Origin: Cyanoderma ruficeps
Lineage: Eukaryota; Chordata; Aves; Passeriformes; Timaliidae
Assembly: GCA_008694505.1 (NCBI GenBank)
Contig: VZDJ01007753.1
Location: 17,395,003-17,459,002 of the forward strand
Direction: 5' to 3'
DNA length: 64,000 bases
Shown: positions 1-14,000 of the stretch, piece by piece
How the letters are laid out: each line of letters opens with the position of its first letter
How positions within the stretch are numbered: the first letter of the stretch is position 1
Notes under the pieces: model-generated
Told to the model about the DNA's origin: nothing
Databases searched by the model: none
The model's input: the letters and a program-made list of their open reading frames with translations, nothing else
Made by a program: the position numbers and the translations under genes

Positions 1-3000
1 ACACAATCATCCAGTAAATTACAATTTCATGTCATTAATACCTAGTTAATTTTTTTCTAATTAGTGAAATACAACTAGACTACATGACTTCTCACATGCC
101 TGAGAAATGATATAACCACATGCCTTACTGAACTCATAATTACCTAATAGGAAAAATCTCTACCTAATCTGCTAGAATATTTAGATCACATAGGTCATTA
201 TTAAGGTGACAGGAGGGAAGAGATGGAAGGAAAAATCACTCGCGCTGAGTTCAATTAATCTCTATTAATATTAAGTTGATATTTCACTTCCATTACCAAA
301 TCCCTCTAAAATTGCACTGGGAAGGAACTTGTCTTCATGTTCTTTTTCTAGTTAATTATTGCTTCATTAAACCAGGACTTGGGCACACCATGCAAGTTGT
401 GTATACTGGAAGGCAACATACAGCCTATCATTAAGCTGATCCTGTTGACCAAGGTGAAAACACTAGCCAGAGGTCCCTCCCCAGGCCCTACCTCTGCTTT
501 TCACTGGTGTCGCTCAGTCCAAGCACTTTACAATTCACCTCTACTCCTCTTTCAGAAGTAAATCTGCAAAATTAGTGAAATAACTTTCCAAAGAGGAACA
601 GATATAACACCCATCTGAATGGACCAAAGCCAGGAAGACGAGCTGAGATCAAAACTCCACCATCTTCACCATTCTCTTATGAGAAACACTGGAGCTACAC
701 ATGGCACATCACCACCATGCCCAGTGGGTCAAGACTCTGCACGTATGTCCTCCCCTGAGCCTGATGAGGAGGACATAAGGGCTACACACAGGGAATCAGC
801 AGTGACTGAGCAAAGGTCTGGCCCCACCCTAGATACCACAGCACTGCTTCCCTGCATGGAGGGGCAGAGAAGAAAGACTGATTTCAATCACGGAAGTATA
901 GCTCCCAAAGCACCTAAAAAATTCTTCAACCCTTTGTTTTGGACATCAAAACATAACTGAAGTTACTCAGAAAATAGTTTCCTAGTAGAAGATCATCCCA
1001 GACCTCCTGCCCTCCTTGCAAGTGCTGAGCATTGCAGTACTATCAACAGTACTCAGTCTGTTGCCTTTTTTAAGGAACCAAGTATAAACACTTCCAGCAG
1101 CTGCACTTAATGTCCAAATTTTTGCCAAACAAATTCCTCTTTGTTTGTGGGAAAGCAGTTTCGTTCACACTGGGAGAATTCAAGGGCTCTAAAGGACCCC
1201 ATTCCTCCTCTTTCTGAGGTACAAGCTCACAGGGAGCCCCACATTGAAGCACAGGAGCTCAACATTTTTCTCACTCTACAAGTGGCAGGATAAAGGATGG
1301 GCACACATCTAGGCCAGGGAATAAGCCAAGACTCTTTTGCCTCACTCTGACAGAGCAGGAAGAGAGGACCCAGTTCCAGGACACTCCCTTTTTCTTCCTT
1401 CTAGGGAAACGGATCCTGATGAAGGCTGGGATTTCCCATTTCTACTACTCTTACAGACATTTCCTAAAGATGCAATGCCCTTCCATAACTAAGTGCTTCT
1501 CCTGTGGAAAACTTTCCTCAAAACATCCTACAGGTATGTCTACATTTCCACACAGTACTAGGGCAGGGAGAAAGCTCTGGCTCCTGATCCCGTAAGTGCT
1601 TAATTGCTAGTTTGATCCCAGGTTCATTTCTGTAGACCTCCAAATCAAAGCAGACACACATTTGAGACACACAGCTCTGCACCATCAGCACTTGTTCTCA
1701 AGAGTCAGCATGGATCATCTTACACAGGGTTGGGGTTCCTACTTCTTATCCATGTCTGCATCAGTCTCCCAATAGGTTCTGCGACACCATACAGCTTCTC
1801 AACATGTCCCAAGTCCTACAATGCATAACCTCATCCTTCTGGTGGGCTGCAGGATAATCTCACTTTTTTTTAAACACCGTGCTTAAAAAAAAAAAACACA
1901 TCTACAACAATCACTGTATCTTGAGGCCACAAAAGTACCAGCTGAGGGCCAGAGGTCTGAGACCCCTCTAGCGAAGAATATGCAGTAGGAACACAGCCAT
2001 CTTTTAAACCAGCTCTCAGACATGAGTCAATCAAAGTTACTTGGCTTCCTGCAGACAGAGGCAAGTTTAAACCTGAGTTAAAGCCCCTGAGTAATCTATT
2101 GTGTAGGTATCTGTAGGTACTTTTCACCAATCACTTGCTGTTCCCAATCATGTATGTTGGTTAATTTAAAAAAAAAAAAAATGGTTTAGTGGTCTAAGCA
2201 GAACATTGCTAACCAGGGATCACCCAGGCCTCATACCACTTCCAGAAAGGGTGCTCTCCATGGTCTTGAGCAATTTTCTCTCTATCTGTGACACCTGTGG
2301 TAGTGCTCACGCTCTAACAGACAACAATCAGGATGGACACTTCCAGTTGTTCCATTTCTGTGAGCCACTGGCAACCTGCCTCAGTCACCCAGCAGGTGAT
2401 CAGACTGCTTCTTGATAAGCCATAGAAGTGAATTACTTTCCTCCCCTTTCCCCAGCTAGCCACACACTCCATTTTGATTTTATATATTTCTAAATCTGCA
2501 GATATTCTTAAATATTCTAGAATGCCAAAAATGCTGATAGAGCCGGATGTTACATCCAGGAAACATAGGGGCGGAAGTCAATATAAAGTAATTTTTGGCA
2601 TCTAACTTTAACTAGGTCCTGACTTCCCAAGATCACCAGAAGGAAAAATGGAATGGAGATGGAGGTAGTGGGTATTGGCATATGAATTGCTGGCTAACTA
2701 GGCAATTTTTTTGTTCTGTGAAATCAATCGTTGAAATGGACACTTGCATACTAAGTTTACTTTTAATGGACCAGAATGATGTTATACCAGGAAGAAACTG
2801 CCTCCAATACATCTATCCCTCTTCCAAAGAATTCAGAAAAAAAAAAAAATGCAGCGTTCACTGGTAATCAATCTCCCTTCCAATAAAATAATACTCCTGT
2901 GAGTACAAGGCCTCTTGGAAAAGCTCTGCGCCAAAATGCTGTTACCAAGGATAGCTACAAAGAACACGATACCAAGTATATGCTGCATATTTAACTAAAG

Positions 3001-6000
3001 CAAGTGTCAGTGCTATATAAATTTAGAAATTCAAAGAGATAACTATAGCTCAACTTTGAACTTCATGTGAATTAGTGATCCCGAACTACAGCAGTAATTA
3101 TTCAGCACTATTGGCCTACAAGCAGCAGCAGTTACAAAGCTGAAGCTGTATTTTGTTGTTTTGCAACAATGACAACTTATTGGCCAGAATCATTCCCTGT
3201 GGAAAATAGGCAACTGTACTGATAATACAGAGCTTGAGGGTAGACTTCTAATCCATTTTCCAATATAAATCTTCTACTGGATCAGTTAAGGTGTGCTAAG
3301 AGCATTCTGTTCTTTGAAGCTGGTCCATCAAATACACCATCCCTGAAAGTGCCTTGCCTTTATGTACCATAGAAAATATTAATTGCAACTACAGTAAGCT
3401 ACTTCTGGGGTATGGGCTTTGTATTTTACTTTGTATCCAGTAAGCTGAAAACATCTGACGATAATTGATTCAAATATAAAATTGAATGAGAAGATCCACA
3501 AAATAATGGATGCTCTAATACAGACTGACAAGAAAATATTACATTAAAAAAAAACCTAACAAAACATAGGCCTCAGTGCTTGTTAGATTCCAAATTCAGA
3601 TTTACTCCACCTAAACTCCCTGTTCCCAATAGAGCTGGCTGAAATGAAGTTCCCTTCAAGCAATCTTGTGCAAGTTGATAGAACCAATCCAGCCCTGCAT
3701 TGATCAGTGACTGCATAATCTCATTTAAAATGCCCCAAAGTGCTGAGAGTTCTCACCAGTTGTTCATTCTCAAGAGGATGGAAAATTGCAAGTACCCTGC
3801 AATCAAATAAAATGGGAAATTTGCTACCCAAAAGCACAGGTGTCCTTGAAGATATGGCACCATGAAATACCCTTGGTGCAAATGAACACAACTAGTTGCA
3901 TCCCACCTACCTCAAGGACATGATGCAATATATTATGATTTCACTGCTCTGCTGTTTATCATGAGAGCCTTTTCAGATGCAAATTACACACAAATCGCTT
4001 CAGTAATTGCAATGTAAAAAGCACTTAAGCCACTTCTGAATTAGCTAGCTCAAGTCTACACACCACACATCCACACTGTTCAGCAAAGCCTACAAATCCC
4101 ACTGCATTTAACCTGAACTTCACGATACAGGCTACATACACTATAAATACTAATATACTTGACTACTGCTACTGTTATACTATAATACTCCTATAAAGAC
4201 AGTTGGTTTAATTGAGTTAATACATGTCTCTGCCAGATTGCTCTTACATTGATGAACACAATCTAAAACTAGTTGCTCATCTGTGACACAGGAAAATAGT
4301 ATTTTCTTTTACAAAATGATAAATTAAATCACAGTGAAATTAACTTCCCACAACAAATGACAGAGGAATAAATTCAATACCTAAACCCTGATTTTCAAGC
4401 CATTAGTTATCATTTGCTCAACACACATCCCCATAGCATAGCAGGCCTGTAGTGTGAGGATTTTTAACTACCCTGTGAACCTTTCACTGCTGATGCCAAG
4501 TCCTATAAGCACAATGAAAAAGATGAAATATTTTCCTTTACCACCAGGATAATGTTTATAGTGTGTAACTGAAGATTCCTGCAAAAGTGCAGCACGAATT
4601 CCTCCTGACTGCCTCATGGTGCCCACCACCCCGTGCAGGCAAAGGGCAGTACTTGTGCTGCTGAGTCTAGGAACACACAGCTGACAGGTCAGAGCTCCTG
4701 GATTTTCAGTGTCAGAACCTTATTGCTCACTGAAATTTTAGTCTTCTTCTCCTTCCTTCTCTCCACATTCTTTGCCACCCGCCACAGAGATGTTAAAAAA
4801 TAGTATGAGATCTGATGCAACATAAGTGGGTAGCAGCAGTCTCTCTTGACTCCACAATCTTTATAGAGCTTGACAACCAACAAGAAAAACATAAATTAGC
4901 TCCTCTTCATAGATAGAGCACAACAACAGAAATTAGCTCATTCCTCAGTCCCCACAATATCCTGGAAACACTAACTGAATTAATCATGGAAACACCTTAT
5001 CATGGTAAAATTTATATAGATTAAGAAAACATTGTGGATACACTAACATTAATATCATCCTTTATAAACCTTAAAAGCCACTATATTACTGAGGGAAAGT
5101 TGCAATCAAACAGTTTAGAACTCTCCATGATACATCTTATTATCTTTTCAAAGATATGAAGATACATCAAATTTTTCAAACTGCTCTAGCCACCTCTAAA
5201 ACCCTATAAATCCACCACGACCAAAGCATAAGCATTGCTCTCACAGTCACCAGGTAGAAAGTTAAAAGATTAAGAATGGAGGCAGAAATTGAAGGAAAAA
5301 AATAGATGTAGAGCTGTAGGAGCATAACAATTCAATTCAGAATATGAAGACGTGCAACTATATGTAAGTGCTCAAAGATGCAAAGGGGAAATTTTGTAGC
5401 CTGAGGAAGTCAGATGCGTAACTCCACAGGAGCAAAGTGACTGACCATATGCTTCTGAGAAAAAACATCATCACCTACAGCCACACAGAAGTTTCTAAAA
5501 TTTGGTTGGCAGCACAGCTCTGGTCATCTTGTCTCATGCAGACCAAGCTGCAAGTGAACAGGGTTAAATGTACTATTACACCTTCAGTAATAGCACAGGG
5601 CCACCATACTGCTTGATACTCCACAAGGAAGAGTGCTACCTTACACCCCATGGGGGACAGCAGTTCAAAGCCTGACGTGATGAAACCCCTTCCAAATCAT
5701 CAACATCATTTTCTTATTCCACACAGGTTTTCTTTGTAATTATAATGCCATGGTGTGAATTGACATAGATAATAATGCAGCCATGAAGATGTTGAGAAGA
5801 GTCCCAGGAGGAAACTGGAGCAGTTCAGTTCTGACAATTAAGTGCAATATTTGTTACCTAAAACAGCCCAGGGCTGCTCGGTGAAATGGACCTGTTTGTT
5901 CCTACAATCTTCCCTCTAGAGAGCCAAGGTGTGCTTCCAGAAATTGAAGCTCTACGTAACGAGCACAAACAATGCAATAACCTATCATAAGGGCAAAACT

Positions 6001-7640
6001 GTATTCTTGCAACACTGAGCATGGGAAGAGCAGTTTGCCCTTGTTCAGCTGCCACTGTACAACTGGAGCGTTTTATTTAGATATCAAAGGTATACCCAGC
6101 CAAACCCCCGCGTTAATTACCCCTTGTTCTTGAAAAGCTGAAGACTCCTATCGTTATTGAGGAAAGAAAAGAATCATCACCCCACAACACCCCTGTATTT
6201 CTGTTAGGAAGCCTGAGCCATGCAAGATCCTGAAGTTTCACCACAGGCTAACACAGCACCCCAACGTACCATGTTAAAATGACACACTGCAGCTATTTTC
6301 TCTTCCTGCTACTCCACATATATTAGCTTCTTCTCTTTCCCTGCCATCTGTTAGTTTGCTGCAGTCTGCTGGGACAGGACTGCCCTCTCCTTTTCTCCCC
6401 TTCTTGCCTGCTTGAATGGATGACAACAAAGCCTAGCATTTCCTGTCCATACATTCAGCTTTCCTCAGCTAACTCAGAAGATTAACAAAAGCAGAGTTAC
6501 TGCCACGAATGAAAAGTGCTCTGCTCACCTCTGCTGTACCCTGAGTGTGCTCACCAGAATTACATGCTAGACACTGAAACACCTTGTAAAGGTTGGCAAA
6601 GAGGTAACTGCTACTTTAAGAGGACACACCTTTTCCTCTTATCCACGGGCATCATTGATTAAAACAGGTATCTGTACTACCTGCATCACAGGAACTGTCA
6701 GAGAGAAACTAAGGTAAGCAGCATCGACAATTACTCTCTGCAGCAACCTACTGCAACTTTTCTTAGAAGGGAAGGGTAGCATGGAAAAAAGCCAGAAAAA
6801 TCAGGTGAACAGCAATCTTCTATTACCATAAACCTCAGTAAAGGATGCATAGCAAATCACTGTTTTTTCCCCTCTAATAACAGTTCAGAATGGGAAAAAG
6901 AAGGGCTATCCAATCCATCACACTTGTAACCAGTTAGGAAGGAAATTGGGATGTTTGTCATCAATTGTTCTATCAGTCAGGTCATTAGAAAAAGGAACAG
7001 CTCATCTAAAAATAAAGTCAATATTGGCTGAGTCTAAACAGTTTCTTCAGCATTTCACACATACATTCAAGCAATCAACACTATTATTCTGTGCTTGTAA
7101 CAATATGCTCCCCAGTCAATAACTGCTCTTCAACATCTGACCCCTTTTTAAAGCAGATTTATGAGGAAGTATAGTAAAAGTGTTCCAAATCGGCTGGTGA
7201 GAAAGTATTATAGATCATAACCCCACAGTAAACAATTCCCAGTTCTTCTGATCTGCAAGATTAGAATAAATCTGGCATTACAAAAAAAAATTAAAAACAG
7301 AAAAAGGAAACTTATGATATCAAATATACTTCTACTCAAAAATCCCACACCAACAGCTTATAAAGCACTTCCTCCAGAAACACAGAGGAAAAGTAGCGTT
7401 CTTTGGGGTGGGAAACCACCAATATCTGCTGCAACATACCAACACAAAGGTGAGTTCCACAATATGACTTTACTGTAACACTGTAAAAAAAAAGACAAAA
7501 AAATCAAAGATTTTCCTGCTTTCCAATCCCTACACACTGGCAGTCGGCAAATAAAATTTAATCAAGAGCAAATTATACATATCTTTCATTTCAGGGAAGC
7601 ATCACGTAGCACACAGGCTACAACTGGGATGCAGTTCTGC
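1..7640. other. AT-rich non-coding stretch, no supported gene
   Basis: All open frames here are short (under about 90 codons), lack recognisable domains and are not joined by convincing splice sites. I found no RNA gene and no clear transposon. Poly-A/T tracts occur near 1885, 2168 and 2838. Because a CpG island with a leftward splice donor follows at 8.65 kb, this stretch could be the first intron of a leftward gene; that is inference. Confidence 0.6.
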
Positions 7641-7649
7641 CAAATCCCT

Positions 7650-9150
7650 TACAGGCCAGCTGAAGGAAGCCCCGACTTACCCAGGCCGTCCCAGCGAGGG
7701 CAGCGCCGGGCCCGACGGGACGCCAAGCTCAGAGCCACAGGCGTAGCCAGCTCCTCGGAGCGGCAGCCCTGGCTCCTCTTATGTCTGCAGCGTACAAACG
7801 GCAGCGTGCTGTTACTTATACAAAAGCAGCATCTTCCCGAGGAAAAAAAAATCACTTGAAGCTTTTTTCTAGCCCTGCAACACACTCCTATACTTATGCC
7901 ATCACATCTAGTGACTAAGAAGATGCTTTCAGTGTCACAGGAGCTTAAGATTCTGGGAGAAGAGTGCCTGGCAGCTTTACTCTCACACACCAATCTGTCT
8001 TCATGCAAACGCACTTCGTCGGCGGATGGAAGTGTATTATTGCAAGACGCTACCGAAGCGAAACAGTTCCCAAGTTTTCCCACAGGGCATCAGCTCCCCC
8101 TTCAAGCGCTACCCCAGCACTTGTTCCCCTTCGTCCTTCCCCGAAAAGACCTGCTGTCTCAGCACCACAACTTGTCCGGCGTCCCCACCGCGCTCCGGCT
8201 CCCCGTGCGCCGCCCGAACACCTGCCGGCACACCGCGCCCTCTGAGCCGCACCCCGCGGGGCGTGGGCACCCCGCACCGCCCGGACGGCGCCCAGGCACC
8301 TCCTGCGCCGGGACCCGAGCCCGGGCCCCCTTCCTCGGGACCCCGCGGGAGGGCGAGCCGCAGCCGCCGTGCTCTCGGGGGTCCGCACGGCCCGAGCACG
8401 GCACAGCCTCCCCCCGGCCGGGCACCACAGACACGCATACACGTAACACACGCACAGCACACGCCCTGCACCTGTCCGCTATTGCCGACGGGGAGCGAAC
8501 TCCCACCCCGGGGGCTCGGTGCTCCGCTCTCCGCGGCGGGACCGGCACCGGGATGCCGCTGCCAGGGCACAGCCGAGTGACAACCGCTCGCCACACAGAC
8601 ACGGATAAACAGGGAAAAGACGGCGAGGAGAGCAGCCCACTCCCATTACCTTAGCAATCGCGCCGCCGCCGTCCCCCGCCGCCCCTTCGCCTCTCCTCAG
8701 AGACGGGGAAGCGCCTGCAGCATGGCGTGAGCCTGCGGGCGGGGCCGGCGGTCAGCCCGGGGCTCCTCTGTGCGCCTCTTCCAAAAACCTCCCTTTCTCC
8801 TCAGCGCCCCTCCGGCTGCGGCTGGGACGGCGGCCGGGGCGAATGTGTCGCGACCAGAGCGCCGCGGGCACACCGCGCCCCGCCCGGGCCGGCCCCTCGC
8901 TGCCGCCCCCCGACCCTCCGCCGAGCCCGCGCCGGGCAGGCGGGGGCGGGGACAGCCCCAGCCCCGGCCCCGGCCCCGCCGCCGCAGCGCCCGCTGCGGG
9001 CGGCCCGGGCGCGCCGCCCCCGCCCGGCCCCGCCGCCGCTTTCTCCGGTGCCGAGCCGGCTGCCTTTTGGCGGTGATGCGGGGGAGCTTCAGACCCGTGT
9101 CCCGCCACCCCGGACGCTGCTGGAGCACTCGGCGCAGAAGAAAGGCATGG
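7650..9150. promoter_or_regulatory. CpG island 1 (promoter-type)
   Basis: The base composition changes abruptly from AT-rich to very GC- and CpG-rich, with the densest part about 8150-9090, and returns to AT-rich by 9200. It contains Sp1-type GC boxes (GGGCGGGGCC at 8737-8746; GGGGGCGGGG from 8942) and an E2F-like TTTTGGCGG at 9065-9073. No TATA box stands out, as is usual for CpG-island promoters. Many long overlapping open frames on both strands are composition artefacts rich in Ala, Arg, Gly and Pro. The island most likely marks a transcription start; a minus-strand splice donor at 8650 favours leftward transcription, but bidirectional use is possible. Confidence 0.8.
8650..8900 (-). other. 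putative non-coding first exon of a leftward gene (5' limit unknown)
   Basis: On the minus strand a strong splice donor (CTAAG|GTAATG) lies at 8650|8649 inside the CpG island. The sequence just upstream on that strand is GC-rich with a CGG-repeat-like run, typical of a 5' untranslated exon. The only nearby ATG on that strand, at about 8723, opens an 8-codon frame ending in a stop, so this exon would be untranslated with a short uORF. The upper limit of 8900 is a guess. No downstream exon could be identified in 1-8648, so the gene's identity is unknown. Confidence 0.4.
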
Positions 9151-9199
9151 AGCCGAAGGCAAGCCTTGTATCTCTCTTGCAATCTTGTTTATGTGTTGA

Positions 9200-12100
9200 G
9201 TCGCACAGTTAAAGTATTTGGCAAAAGTCCTCCATCTGAAACCGAGAAAGCCTCATCTCTTGGTCACATTCCTCCAATAGCCAGGATTCCTTAAGTAAAG
9301 CCTGAGCTCTGCACACCATCATCGATATTTAACAGGCATCACAACTCCAACAAAACAGCTTGGAGACCCAGCTCTTTTACACAGACCTGTCCCATGGGCA
9401 AAAGACATTGCTGTTGGCTAGGATGAGTTTCCACGCATTAATTTCGTGGGCAAAGTAGCTTGCATACTTCTAAAGGGTATTATCCACCGATTTCTCTATT
9501 GGATGAGATTTTTATTCCTTTTTCTCCAGAAGGCAAGTTAAGCCTACCTTGCCCCAAACTGACCCTCAGGTCTGAGAGCCGTGTGTTGGGATGCACTAGG
9601 ACAGACCATTGACAGGAGGCAGCCACGCCCATCTCTGTGCCAATGTTTGTGACTTTCCAAGGTTTGGTTCCCACACATCAGAGTCATTATTACAGTTGAA
9701 ACTCTTCACAATGAGGCTGTCAGCTGCACAGAGGAAAGGCTCCTTTACCCACCTGTGTAGCCTGCCTTAAAAGTCCTTGTGTGGTGTCTCTGTTCCCTAA
9801 CATCCTGGATCTTACCAAAACCAGGTTTATATTTCATAAGCCTGCTGACTGACACCAGAAGCTTTTATGTGCAGGGATGTCCTGTTATTTTATGGCTGTA
9901 GTCTCCCCAGCACAATTTCTGGTGATGTCTGGTACACTAAACTGCCACAGTAATTCAAATATTAAATTAATTAGAAAAAAAATTTCTGGGTTAACTGTGG
10001 ATCACTTCCATTTTTACTGGATCCATATGTCCATCTTTACTGTTATTGGCTACTCCTTCCCTAGTCTTGCAAATGCCAATTTCTATCTTGCAGAGTTTGC
10101 ATATGCTTCTTCAAAAAGCTCTTTCATCAATACAAACTATACATTTATTTCATACTCAAAATTGCATCCTAATGGTAAAATTCTGCAGTTACGCCTTACC
10201 TGAGCTCATTGACCCTTATTAGACTTTACAGGGTGTTGATTCAATTGATTTGGTTCAGATTTCTGCTGTGAGCATTTAAAAACTTCTGTGGCTGGTTAAA
10301 ATATTTTGATCTTGGTGGACCTTCCCTGATTGTTTTGTTCAAAGAGAATGCACCTCTCAAACATCACAGCATATTTTTTGGATGCTTTTTGAAAAAGAAT
10401 TAATCTAAAAGATATTTCCCTTTATATCAAGTTTGAATTTAAACTAATTTTCATTCCCTTTGGATTAACTGAAGCATGTTATATACTATTTTCCACACAA
10501 AGTTGTCTGGCAAAGGGAGGAAAGACAGAATGGCAACCTATGAAATAAAGATTTCTTTTTTTAGGTATTTTCTCAGCAAAGCATTTTAAATCACAAGTTA
10601 TATCAAGTTATGCTGGGGTATGACTACGTGTAATATCAACAATGAAATATTTCAGTGTCTTATATCAGGAAAAACTGTTTCAAAACTACTCTACACAGTC
10701 TTTGTTCTCATAGCTCTCTCAAAGGAGTGTGCATGCAGTAGCCAACAAATCTAAGTGCTTGAATATATCAGGTTAACTCAGACTTAAATGCAAGTTCTAT
10801 AGAAATGCTGTTTTCAAAATACAAGATAGATAGAAAATATTTTACGTGTGTATTAACATAACAATTCAAATAAATTACCAAAATGTTTTCTGGAAGTATA
10901 TACAGCCTGAGTATTACTATACTACAGCAGCACATGATGTTGAGAAAGGAAGCCGAATGGAAACATTAAAGCAAAAGCGACCTCCATGCTTATTTTAATC
11001 ATGCTCAGCAAAAGAAATTGTAACCAAAAAGTACAAATAAAAGAAAAGGCAAATGATAAATAAATACCATGTAAATGGTATTTCAGGTTTGGATGATATT
11101 CCATGCCCTGTTTCTCCATTTTATACTATACTTAAATTAATCTTTGCCTAGTGGCTTCCCTCAAGTAACAATGATTCTTTGGTCCCTTGAAGTAATAAAT
11201 GGTATGAAGAAAAATGGCATCGTAACATTTTTTACTTTCATGCATTAACTACTAAAATAAATTATACATAATTAAAACCTGATAAAACCAAGCCAGCTTT
11301 GTATTTGCAATGATCCTTATGCTGAAAACAACGTAGTCAGACTCGCTTCATCACAGCAATTGTTTCTCAGTTTAGCCTCTTTCCCAGTGGGAGAGTCCTG
11401 CAGTTTGATGAGTATGATTAGAGATGCAGAAACAGTTCTGTTTAGATCAGTGGGACATCTCAAGTTGATGTACAACTACACACATACATCAATGTTTGCA
11501 GAAAACGACCTTGTATCTCAAACATTGCTATGCTCAGTAAGCACTGGAGAAGAATGCATGGGGAGTGACTGCCATGCACTTTTCTGACCAGGAGGGCAGA
11601 GTTTTATTGTTCCCTTTCCTCTATATTATATGATGAGATCTAATGATGAGATTAATATGATGAGATAATACCATGGTCTACACCAGGTTTGGAACATCAC
11701 CTGTCCTTAATGATACATCATTAAAGCTGAAGAACCTGAGCTAGATTTTAATTTTCACTAACATTTCCTATTGAAAATATTTGGTCAGCTTTTCTTTATC
11801 CCAGAGACTGATTTCAATGACAAAACCACACGTTTTATAAAATTATCATATCTTCTATTGAAGACTGCAGAGGCAGAAACTTCCCCAAGCCTAGTAATGC
11901 TCTCCCAAAGCTGTATTGTCCTCATTGCTGTAAAGAGGCCCTTTTATCAGCTTCAAAATGTACAACTTTGAACACCTGCATATCGTGGCTGACACTAGAG
12001 TTAAGTTACACATGCTCACAGAGCTTGTGCTAACTCTTACTCACAGCTCAACGGTGGGAGTCTCCAGGGTATTCCAACAGCTTCTTTACATGGTGAAGAG

Positions 12101-13968
12101 TCACAGCACAGCATGTTCCCCTGTGATCATCTGAAAAAAGGAGGAGTAGGTATTGCTAACTTTCTGCCAGTAGCATCCTCCTCTCCTGGTGCTTGAAAAG
12201 CTCAGAAAGGCAGAAGCTGCTGCCACTGCAGTGGTTGCAGTGCTCTGAGGTAGGGCCAGTGTTTTCCTTTCAGTTTGCAAACCATCAGCGTTGTTGATCA
12301 AATGAGTAAGTGTTGCCCCGTAGCACTTACTTCATAAATATTCAATAGCTGTTAATTACAAGAAAAGATGGAGCTGCTGGCTCGAGGTGGACGCTGAGAC
12401 GTCACTAAAGCAGTGCTTTTTCTCATGAAGGCAATAAAGAGGAGTTAAGTGTCTCTCTCTGGCAGAGGCCATGAAAAAAGCAAAGAGGTTTTCAGAGTTG
12501 TTCAAGGCAGGTTCTATTTTTTATAAAATGTTTAATTTAACAGTGACCTAGTTTTACAACAGCTTTCAGTGTCTTGGCTTTTCTTATCTCTTGTGTCTTA
12601 GCCTACATCATTAGAAGAGCAGAGAAATAGGCTTTACAGATTTTGTTAAAGCAAACTAAATAAGGCCTTGCCGGGTGGATTAATTCTTCTCTCCTATTTT
12701 GTTTCACGCAGTCATTACGTTACAGTTTCTTTGTAGTTTTAAAGAGATTTTAGCACATCTTTTATGGCACCTATAATAGATTTTTTTAAAATGTCAGCTT
12801 ATTTCATAGTACATTTTTGAGTATCATACTGCAGAGGCACTCCTGAATTCCTCAGCCTTTTTACAAAAGGTTCCTTTGTTTTGTAAACATTCAATTAACT
12901 GCATGAAATTGGTGGCTAGCTTGACTAGCAAATTTGGACATTTACAGGCAGTACAGACTCATGCTAGCTTTCATTAGGAACAAATTGTGGGGTGCCATTA
13001 ATTTTACTTACCTTACTCCACCTACCTGAAGGAAAAAGTTATTGTGTATCCTGTCACTGTGACCAATAAACAGCAGGTCAAGAGATGCTTGGTCCCTTTT
13101 TCACTGTGCTCTGCATCCAGTGCTGTTCCATGGTAACCCTCTGTGATTCCTAGGTTGTCTTTATGGAAGTGTTCTTTAAAGACCCCTAAATCTCTATTGT
13201 GTGTGTTGTGTTCCATATGGATTCAGCAGAAAAAGGGAGCAATTAGAAAAATGGTATTTCAGCCATGCAGCACCAAAACACACTAGGTCTGCAAAAAGAT
13301 GTCTCGTCCTTCCACCTCCATCTCAGAGATTCTCAGGAAATTTTGTCCTTCGAGAGTCAAGTGTGAGGAGCTTTGCTGTGGCTGAGTCCCCTCCTGCATA
13401 CCCTTTAAGGAAGGAAACACAGTATAGGAGATGATGCCACATCTGCCAGGTTTATATGAGTGTGAGTGCTTTCTCTACAGGGAGAATTTTCCTGTGGGGA
13501 TCGCAGCCCACAGAGGTTTCCATTGATCCATGTTAACGTGTTTCACAGAAATTGAACATGTCAGACTGAAAAATGCAAGTAATGTATACTGGCAGTTTCA
13601 GAGCCGTGACTTAAACAGTGTCAAGCCCAATGTATACTTCTACACCCACAAGGATCATGCAAGCTGAAAGAACAAAGACAACTTAATAGGAACCATTTAG
13701 AGGCAGTGTGTACTGGCCTTGTTGAGCTTCACTTAATTCCTCCCTTTGTGCAAAGGGATTTCAGCTGCCTTTGCAAACATGAAATTTGTGCCAAATCTAA
13801 TACTTTTTAAATTTTGTGTAACTTACCACAAACTCCTTGGTGACTTGTTACCACCAGGGGAAAAAGCCATGGTGGTGAATTTCAGGCATGGAAGAACTTG
13901 CATCCTGCATCTAGGAAAATCACATAACCAAAAGTATCAAGAGGTTTTTTTAAAATAAAGCTAAAGAC
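9200..13968. other. AT-rich non-coding stretch
   Basis: No gene, RNA or clear transposon is visible. A short tandem array of an ATGATGAGAT-like unit lies at 11630-11669. The part around 12530-12930 is AT-rich with homeobox-type core motifs and might be conserved non-coding sequence, but this cannot be judged from one genome. Confidence 0.5.
11630..11669. repeat. short tandem repeat (ATGATGAGAT-like)
   Basis: Three imperfect copies of ATGATGAGAT separated by a few bases. It is a small local duplication with no evident function. Confidence 0.6.
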
Positions 13969-14000
13969 AACAGAAGAGCATTAGTAACAGCTCTTCTGTT
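13969..14000. repeat. perfect hairpin, 11-bp stem and 10-nt loop
   Basis: AACAGAAGAGC at 13969-13979 is the exact reverse complement of GCTCTTCTGTT at 13990-14000. The stem is too short for a typical microRNA precursor, and I assign no function. Confidence 0.7.

Noticed and set aside
8050..9294. Many 130-180-codon frames on both strands
   Set aside because: They overlap in several frames and consist of Ala/Arg/Gly/Pro, as expected from a stop-poor CpG island. None has a domain or splice support.
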